Assembly (NCBI GenBank): GCA_963974915.1
Contig: CAXBES010000005.1
Location: 149,227-213,226 of the forward strand
Reading direction: 5' to 3'
DNA length: 64,000 nt
From: CAXBES01 sp963974915
GTDB lineage: Bacteria > Bacteroidota > Bacteroidia > Flavobacteriales > Flavobacteriaceae
This document shows positions 58,555 to 64,000 of the stretch, piece after piece; position 1 is the first letter of the stretch; the number at the start of each line of letters is the position of its first letter. Below the pieces are notes generated by a model. That model searched no databases, was not told where the DNA came from, and saw only the letters and a list, made by a program, of their open reading frames with translations. Made by a program: the position numbers and the translations under genes.

Positions 58555-59754
58555 CTAGTCTTTAATTATTTCCAGACTTTTACCAACTTTTTTAAATGCA
58601 TTAATTGCTTTATCCAGATGATCTCGCGAATGTGCTGCCGATAGTTGTACTCTTATTCTGGCTTTACCCTTAGGAACAACCGGAAAGAAAAATCCTATTA
58701 CATAGATTCCCTCATCCAGCAACATATCTGCCATTGTTTGAGAAAGTTTAGCGTCGTAAAGCATTACTGGGACGATGGCCGAATCCCCGTCGATTATATC
58801 AAAACCGGCAGCTTTCATTTCTTTTTTAAAGTAAGCCGTATTCTCTTCTAACTTATCTCTTAAGGAAGTGTCGTTTTCTAACATATCGAACACCTTTATG
58901 GACGCCCCAACTATAGCCGGAGCCAGAGAATTAGAAAATAAATAGGGTCGTGAACGTTGGCGCAGCATATCTATTATTTCTTTTTTACCTGTAGTGTATC
59001 CTCCCATTGCTCCACCTAATGCTTTTCCTAAGGTTCCGGTAATAATGTCTATCCTGCCCATTACACCTTTTGCCTCTAAGGTACCTCTACCTGTTTCACC
59101 AATGAAACCTGTGGCATGACATTCGTCGATCATAACCATAGCGTCATACTTTTCTGCGAGGTCACAAATCTTGTCTAAAGGCGCAACTAATCCATCCATA
59201 GAAAAAACACCGTCGGTCACAATAATCTTAAAGCGTGCATTTTTTTCGTTAGCAGCAATTAATTGAGCTTCAAGGTCGGCCATATTACTATTTTCATATC
59301 TATAACGAGCCGCTTTACACAAACGAACTCCGTCAATAATGGAGGCATGATTTAATGAATCTGAAATAATTGCATCTTCCGGTCCTAAAAGTGGTTCAAA
59401 AACCCCTCCGTTCGCATCGAATGCCGCTGCGTAAAGAATCGTGTCTTCTGTTTGATAGAAATCTGCGATTTTTTGCTCCAATTCTTTATGGATGTCCTGT
59501 GTTCCACAAATAAATCGTACAGACGACATTCCAAATCCATGGGTGTCCATCGTATCTTTTGCTGCTTGTATTACTTCCTTGTTGGACGACAACCCCAAAT
59601 AGTTGTTGGCGCAAAAATTAATCACTTCTTCTCCGGTTGATATTTTTATCACGGCATCCTGCGGACTCGTAATAATCCGTTCTTTTTTATAGAGGCCGTT
59701 GTCTTTTATATCTTGTAGTTCCTGCTGTAGATGGTCTTTTATTTTTCCGTACAT
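58555..59754 (-). CDS. kbl: Glycine C-acetyltransferase (2-amino-3-ketobutyrate CoA ligase)
   Basis: Kbl joins glycine and acetyl-CoA to 2-amino-3-ketobutyrate (or the reverse in threonine breakdown), with PLP. The 399 aa align with the E. coli enzyme in length, and the PLP lysine sits at the same place (Lys244 in TGTLGKALGG). Other landmarks: NYLGLSSN, SLNHASIIDG, DECHATGFIG. The usual partner tdh (threonine dehydrogenase) is not present here. It lies between the AddA-like gene and ompA on the same strand. Confidence 0.94.
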   Translation of the reverse strand: MYGKIKDHLQQELQDIKDNGLYKKERIITSPQDAVIKISTGEEVINFCANNYLGLSSNKEVIQAAKDTMDTHGFGMSSVRFICGTQDIHKELEQKIADFYQTEDTILYAAAFDANGGVFEPLLGPEDAIISDSLNHASIIDGVRLCKAARYRYENSNMADLEAQLIAANEKNARFKIIVTDGVFSMDGLVAPLDKICDLAEKYDAMVMIDECHATGFIGETGRGTLEAKGVMGRIDIITGTLGKALGGAMGGYTTGKKEIIDMLRQRSRPYLFSNSLAPAIVGASIKVFDMLENDTSLRDKLEENTAYFKKEMKAAGFDIIDGDSAIVPVMLYDAKLSQTMADMLLDEGIYVIGFFFPVVPKGKARIRVQLSAAHSRDHLDKAINAFKKVGKSLEIIKD

Positions 59755-59797
59755 AATGTTTTTTTATGATCGATTACTACTTAATTTCGCTTCAAAT

Positions 59798-62700
59798 TTA
59801 TACTTTATTTATCATAATTTCTTCTCCATTGGTATAGATTAGGATTTTTTCTGAAACATGATACCCCATTTCCGATATTGCTATGGCATAACCATTTATT
59901 TGATCTTCATGATGATAATTAGGAGTGCCGGTTTTATAATCGATGATAGTTACCTTATTATCGCTTCGGAAATTTAATCGGTCCGGACGTAAAATTCCTC
60001 CTGTCGCAGTAATTATATCTGCTTCGACCTTAACACTCTCTGAAGTTTCAAAGAATTTTTCAAGCTCGGGGTGAGATGTAATTCTATTCACAGTTTCGAA
60101 TAAGGTTTGAAACTCTTCCGAAGTAAGAATAGAGCGATCCTTTAGCGTCTCGAAAATAGTCGGTATATCTTCTTTACTCTTTATTTGAGCCATTGTATCA
60201 TGGAGCAGATTTCCTGCACTAATCGCTTGCTCTATTTCCGCTTCCCATAAAATAGTGTCTGTTGTGATAATTTTTAAATTGTGTTCTTCGGGGATGGATG
60301 CTATGTAAGTTGGTGCCACCTGATTTGAAGTGGGATGGGCTACGATATTTAGCGCTTTATTAGGATCGCCGAATTCGTAGGTCAACTTTCCGGGATCCCA
60401 GATGTGATGGTGCTTCAGAAAGGCACCGAACAAGTCGTTGTAACTTTTCGGACTAGCTAAGTTCTTTTCCGAAGGAATTTCAGAAAAAACGTATAAATGC
60501 TCAACGGCACGGGTGAGAGTCACATAAAGTAAATTTAGGTTGTCTAACTCTAGGGTTTCTCTATGTTGGTTGTAGAGAGTTGCACCAACATCCCCAAAGT
60601 TGGCGAGGTTACTTGAGAAGTTAATATTTACCTCTTCAAATTCTGAATCGATCAAGGGGTACCAAATAGTATCGTTCTTTGCGTCGTATAGGTTCACATC
60701 GGCATACGGGAAAAGCACCACTGGAAATTCAAGACCTTTTGCCTTGTGGATGGTCATAAGCTGAACAGCCTCAATTCCTTCACTAACGGGAATAGCCAAG
60801 GTATCTTTTTTTGTATCCCAAAACTCTAAAAATGCCGATTTCGAGGCTTGAGGTTGCTGATTAAATTCGAATACCACATCCATAAAGCCAAACAAATAGG
60901 CATCGGGCTTTTCGCTTAAACCGAAGGCTCTAATAATATATTCAACAGCTTCGTACAACGATAGTGAATGGAAAGTGGTAAAACTGAAACTCACGTCGTA
61001 TTCTTTCAGTTTTTGTGTGAAGTCTTCCGAAGAAGTCTTTAATAAATTGCTAAAAAAGCTGTGTTTTTCTTCTGAAACACCAAGGTGATCGTATAGAAAG
61101 TCGAGCAGTTCAATTTTGGCCTCTTCATTCTCCGGAAACAAACTTAACGAGAGGGTTTGGATAATACATTCAACCTGTGATGAATGTTGCAATAGTAAAG
61201 TTTCTTGTGAGATGACAGGAATATTTTCCGACATTAGGTAGGAACCTAACAATATTCCATCCTTTTTCTTCCTGGTCAAAATGCAAATATCACTGGGACG
61301 AAATCCTTTTTCTAAGAGGTTGTGGATGGTAGAAAGTACAAGTTGTGCATACGTTTTATCTTTCTCCGCTTTATTCTGTTTTTCAATAAACTCAATTTTT
61401 ACATAACCGCCTTTTTTCGAATTAAGCAATTGTTCATTTCCATCAATATATAATTTTTCATGACCTGTGTTTGAAAAAAACCCGGCCGAAGTAGTAAAAA
61501 AACTGTTGTTAAAACTGATGATATTCTCACAACTTCTAAAATTAGTTTGAAGGTTTTCAATAGATTTCTCAATTGAGAAGGGGTTTTTATCATTGTATAA
61601 GTCGATAAACTGTTCGGGTAAGCCACCCCGCCATCGGTAAATAGACTGTTTTGCATCACCTACTAATAAAAGAGAACCGGTATCTTCATTAAAATCCTGT
61701 TGAGATAGGGCGTTGTCAATTAAAGGAACAAGATTTTGCCACTGCATGAAGGAAGTATCCTGAAACTCATCGATAAAAAAGTGTTTGTATTTTTCACCTA
61801 AACGCTCGTAAATAAAAGGAGCAGGCTGATTTTTTATTTCAGAATTGATAAGTGAATTAAACTCCGAAATGGGTAGAATATTCTTTTCTTCTTTTATATT
61901 CTGAAGCTCGTGAGAAACTAAATTTATAACCGACAGGGGGGTTAAGTTTTTTAGAATCGCATTAGTTAACTGAAGCTGAATAACGAGCTCTTTGGAGCTT
62001 TCAAATATTTCTACGAACTGCGGAACCAGGGCATCAATGGTTTCTGCGATATGTGGAGCAGCTTTTGCTGTTTTAACCGTGTACATTGGTTTCTCCTCCA
62101 TGGTTTTTTGCCATTGCAGGTCGTAGTTTACGTCAATGTCGCCAATAGATAACTTTAATAAGTAAACCGGGAATGAGCCTCTGCTAAAATCTGAGTGTTC
62201 TAATCCGCTTTCGTCAATTAATTCAAGTCCTTTTGTTGAGATTTCCTTTATTTTTTCTGAAAGTACTTCGCGTTTTTGGATCAATTTGGATTTGAAAGAA
62301 AGAAAATCGCCTAAAGATCTTTCTTTGAGCTTTTTAACATGGTCGTTTTCTTTTTCGGCAAAGATCAAGGCGGAAGTTTTAATTATATCTTTTGCGATAT
62401 CCCACGACTTATCATCGTCTGCTTTTTCCAGGGCAAAATCAATTAGTACTCTCGTGATCTTATCATCTTCCCCCGCTCTACTAATTAATTGATCAACAGA
62501 TTCTGCCAATAATTGTGCGGTATCTAGACTTACTTCAAAATTCGTATTAATTTTTAGATCTCTGGCAAAAGTACGGATTAGCTGATGATTAAACCTGTCT
62601 ATAGTTTCAACACTAAAAGATGCATAGTGATGAAGTAGATGTTTCAGAATTTTTTGTGATTGACGATTAATTTCTGAAACAGAAAGTCCCAACTCAGCAC

Positions 62701-62947
62701 TAAGTTGAAGCAGCATTTCTGAAGGGTTGTCGATAGTGTTCTTGGAAGAAAATTCTACAAGATTCTTAATAATCCGCTCTTTCATTTCACCAACCGCTTT
62801 ATTGGTAAAAGTAATCGCAAGTAACTGCTTATAAAATCCTGGAGATTTAGACTTTAAAACAGTTTTCAAATATTCTTTTACCAGCGTAAAGGTTTTACCA
62901 CTTCCTGCCGAGGCATTATAAACTGTAAATGAAGGTATATTTTTCAA
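59798..62947 (-). CDS. AddA-like UvrD/REP helicase-nuclease
   Basis: This SF1 helicase of 1049 aa is part of an AddAB-type double-strand-break resection complex. Walker A NASAGSGKTFTLVKEYL (about 11-27), motif II FIDEFQDTSFMQW, GDAKQSIYRWRGG, and motif VI-like QLMTIHKAKGLEFPVV. The C-terminus keeps the nuclease triad core in TIIDYKTGTPNYH. There is no ATG before the Walker A; the first start is the TTG at 62947, directly ahead of KNIPSFTVYNASAGSGKT. It is separated from the AddB-like gene by kbl and ompA. Confidence 0.9.
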   Translation of the reverse strand: MKNIPSFTVYNASAGSGKTFTLVKEYLKTVLKSKSPGFYKQLLAITFTNKAVGEMKERIIKNLVEFSSKNTIDNPSEMLLQLSAELGLSVSEINRQSQKILKHLLHHYASFSVETIDRFNHQLIRTFARDLKINTNFEVSLDTAQLLAESVDQLISRAGEDDKITRVLIDFALEKADDDKSWDIAKDIIKTSALIFAEKENDHVKKLKERSLGDFLSFKSKLIQKREVLSEKIKEISTKGLELIDESGLEHSDFSRGSFPVYLLKLSIGDIDVNYDLQWQKTMEEKPMYTVKTAKAAPHIAETIDALVPQFVEIFESSKELVIQLQLTNAILKNLTPLSVINLVSHELQNIKEEKNILPISEFNSLINSEIKNQPAPFIYERLGEKYKHFFIDEFQDTSFMQWQNLVPLIDNALSQQDFNEDTGSLLLVGDAKQSIYRWRGGLPEQFIDLYNDKNPFSIEKSIENLQTNFRSCENIISFNNSFFTTSAGFFSNTGHEKLYIDGNEQLLNSKKGGYVKIEFIEKQNKAEKDKTYAQLVLSTIHNLLEKGFRPSDICILTRKKKDGILLGSYLMSENIPVISQETLLLQHSSQVECIIQTLSLSLFPENEEAKIELLDFLYDHLGVSEEKHSFFSNLLKTSSEDFTQKLKEYDVSFSFTTFHSLSLYEAVEYIIRAFGLSEKPDAYLFGFMDVVFEFNQQPQASKSAFLEFWDTKKDTLAIPVSEGIEAVQLMTIHKAKGLEFPVVLFPYADVNLYDAKNDTIWYPLIDSEFEEVNINFSSNLANFGDVGATLYNQHRETLELDNLNLLYVTLTRAVEHLYVFSEIPSEKNLASPKSYNDLFGAFLKHHHIWDPGKLTYEFGDPNKALNIVAHPTSNQVAPTYIASIPEEHNLKIITTDTILWEAEIEQAISAGNLLHDTMAQIKSKEDIPTIFETLKDRSILTSEEFQTLFETVNRITSHPELEKFFETSESVKVEADIITATGGILRPDRLNFRSDNKVTIIDYKTGTPNYHHEDQINGYAIAISEMGYHVSEKILIYTNGEEIMINKV

Positions 62948-63064
62948 TGATTATTTTTTATAAAATTAATTAAAAGCTGACTTCTAAGAGCGTATTATTA
63001 GAATATTCTATTGCGGTATAAAAATCTTATAAATTCTATAACAGTTTTTAAAGGTAGTAATGCG

Positions 63065-63072
63065 TATTTTTG
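63065..63072 (+). promoter_or_regulatory. -7 box of the superoxide dismutase gene
   Basis: TATTTTTG fits TAnnTTTG and lies 41 bases before the ATG at 63114; no clear -33 element. Confidence 0.5.
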
Positions 63073-63113
63073 AAAGACCATAAACTAATTAGTAACTAAA
63101 AAACGATACGATT

Positions 63114-63722
63114 ATGTCATTTGAATTACCAAAATTACCATACGCTACAGATGCGTTGGAGCCTCATATAGATCAAAGAACAATGGAAATCCACCACGGA
63201 AAGCACCATCAGGGTTATACCGATAAACTCAATGCAGCAATTGAAGGTACCGATCTGGAAGGAAAGACCATTGAAAATATATTGATGAATTTAGATATGA
63301 AAAATAGTGCTGTTAGAAATAATGGCGGTGGATTTTATAATCATAGCTTATTCTGGGAAGTGATGTCCCCTAATGGTGGTGGAAAACCTTCGGGAGCATT
63401 AGCAGATGCAATTAATAGCGCCTATGGAAGTTTTGAAGATTTTAAAGAGAAGTTTTCAACGGCGGCTAAGACTCAATTTGGATCTGGATGGGCATGGCTT
63501 TGTGTTCATGAAGGTGGAAAAGTTGAAGTGTGCTCAACGCCAAATCAGGATAATCCATTAATGCCGAGTATTGGTTGTGGTGGAACTCCAATTTTGGGAT
63601 TAGATGTATGGGAACACGCTTATTATTTAAATTACCAAAACAAAAGACCTGATTATGTTGAAGCTTTTTTCAATGTTATTAATTGGGAAGAAGTGAGCGT
63701 TAGATACGAGAAGAATAAGTAA
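63114..63722 (+). CDS. Superoxide dismutase (Fe/Mn family)
   Basis: This cytoplasmic enzyme dismutates superoxide to O2 and H2O2. The 202 aa have metal ligands His27 (MEIHHGKHHQGY), His77 (FYNHSLFW) and the pair in GLDVWEHAYYLNY. Sequence marks such as GGGFYNHSLF do not settle iron versus manganese; many Bacteroidetes enzymes take either, so I leave sodA/sodB open. A strong terminator follows 21 bases after the stop. Confidence 0.96.
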   Translation: MSFELPKLPYATDALEPHIDQRTMEIHHGKHHQGYTDKLNAAIEGTDLEGKTIENILMNLDMKNSAVRNNGGGFYNHSLFWEVMSPNGGGKPSGALADAINSAYGSFEDFKEKFSTAAKTQFGSGWAWLCVHEGGKVEVCSTPNQDNPLMPSIGCGGTPILGLDVWEHAYYLNYQNKRPDYVEAFFNVINWEEVSVRYEKNK

Positions 63723-63743
63723 TATATAATTTATTACGATAAG

Positions 63744-63769
63744 AGCCCGCTCATGAGCGGGCTTTTTTA
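63744..63769 (+). terminator. Terminator after superoxide dismutase
   Basis: AGCCCGCTCATGAGCGGGCT (63744-63763) is a perfect 20-base palindrome followed by six T residues, 22 bases after the stop. Confidence 0.95.
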
Positions 63770-63776
63770 TTGCTAG

Positions 63777-63992
63777 ATGTATCGAGAATATGCAAAAGCT
63801 CAAGAGTCCTTTTTTCTTCTCACTCTCTGGACTCCGGAGATACATAAGATAAACAAGTGTTATGAGAAGGAGAAAAACGGCTTCCTTTGGTCGCCACCCC
63901 ATTTAGATTTGATGCATAAAAAAAGGGTAAACGAGATTTCGGAGATTGATGAAAACAACTCGCACTACTTTTTCACGCATTTGAGTTTATGA
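63777..63992 (+). CDS. Possible small protein, 71 aa
   Basis: Begins MYREYAKAQESFFLLTLWTP directly after the terminator, with no promoter-like box, and ends NNSHYFFTHLSL. Its TGA stop overlaps an ATG at 63989 (ATGA), the start of what may be the next gene. This coupling is the main support; no family recognised and the composition is unremarkable. It may well be a chance frame. Confidence 0.3.
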   Translation: MYREYAKAQESFFLLTLWTPEIHKINKCYEKEKNGFLWSPPHLDLMHKKRVNEISEIDENNSHYFFTHLSL

Positions 63993-64000
63993 AAAAGCGA
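63989..64000 (+). CDS. Possible start of the next gene, cut by the window end
   Basis: ATG AAA AAG CGA reads MKKR and runs off the window. A lysine-rich start suits a signal peptide or membrane protein, but four codons do not allow identification. Confidence 0.25.

Noticed and set aside
63627..63902. 91-aa minus-strand frame over the superoxide dismutase terminator
   Set aside because: Crosses a perfect terminator and the end of a real gene.

Overview
The window is about 64 kb of AT-rich, densely packed chromosome from a member of the Bacteroidetes, most likely family Flavobacteriaceae. The evidence is as follows. Several intergenic regions carry TAnnTTTG-type -7 boxes. The yceD-rpmF-fabH-accB-accC block is the arrangement usual in that group. 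The surface proteins are typical (an OmpA-like protein with thrombospondin type 3 repeats, a CarboxypepD_reg/outer-membrane beta-barrel protein, a PID-CTERM-like small protein). Paired DoxX-like proteins and Amt/DUF4349/DUF421 proteins complete the picture. I cannot name the genus. I see no rRNA operon, prophage, insertion sequence, CRISPR array or plasmid function; this is mostly core genome with a few small repeat-rich spots.

Layout. 1-4 kb: an AT-rich leader, then rpiB, a zinc-type CDF exporter, an ElaA-like acetyltransferase and an ammonium channel whose GTG start can pair with its own leader. 3.6-12.5 kb (mostly minus strand): a small nuclease-like protein, a fatty acid hydroxylase, an S41 protease, a DUF4349 lipoprotein, rnpA with a structured RNA candidate just upstream, secreted M1 and S8 peptidases and a metallo-beta-lactamase-fold hydrolase. 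12.6-22 kb: a K+(Na+)/H+ antiporter with an RCK domain, lepA, an outer-membrane receptor-like protein, dusB, a LolE-like permease, rbfA and methylmalonyl-CoA epimerase. 22.5-31 kb: tRNA-Met, a PID-CTERM-like protein, ribE, pdxA, the rpmF/fatty-acid-initiation operon, an FAD oxidoreductase, mtgA and a GreA-like protein. 31-40 kb (minus): DUF421, an ABC ATPase coupled to an NTF2-like secreted protein, a prolyl oligopeptidase, two DoxX paralogues, asd, mscL, alr and tdk. 40-53 kb: rsmI, a uracil-DNA-glycosylase-family protein, a large protein of unknown function, recJ, an lpxH/queD/MATE cluster containing a 30-residue membrane protein, a universal stress protein and tRNA-Ala. 53-64 kb: two halves of an AddAB-like recombination nuclease separated by ompA and kbl, then superoxide dismutase.

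How the genes work together: the main themes are envelope building and maintenance (fabH/accBC, mtgA, alr, asd, lpxH, LolE-like permease, OmpA), ribosome assembly and translation (lepA, rbfA, rpmF, rsmI, dusB, tRNAs), secreted or membrane peptidases (S41, M1, S8, S9) and DNA repair (AddAB-like pair, RecJ, UDG-family).

The most unusual signals are not genes. (1) The near-palindromic word TTCCGAAG/CTTCGGAA occurs about 40 times by hand count, where about two are expected, and it is used in all three reading frames, including with CGG arginine codons. It is a candidate Chi-like or other recognition site. (2) The 3' end of tRNA-Ala is duplicated downstream and the copy is split by a 47-bp insert made of two back-to-back hairpins. 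(3) Two pairings in the amt leader are mutually exclusive, and one of them hides the start codon. (4) Two small proteins (30 and 49 aa) are supported by gene overlap or a promoter.
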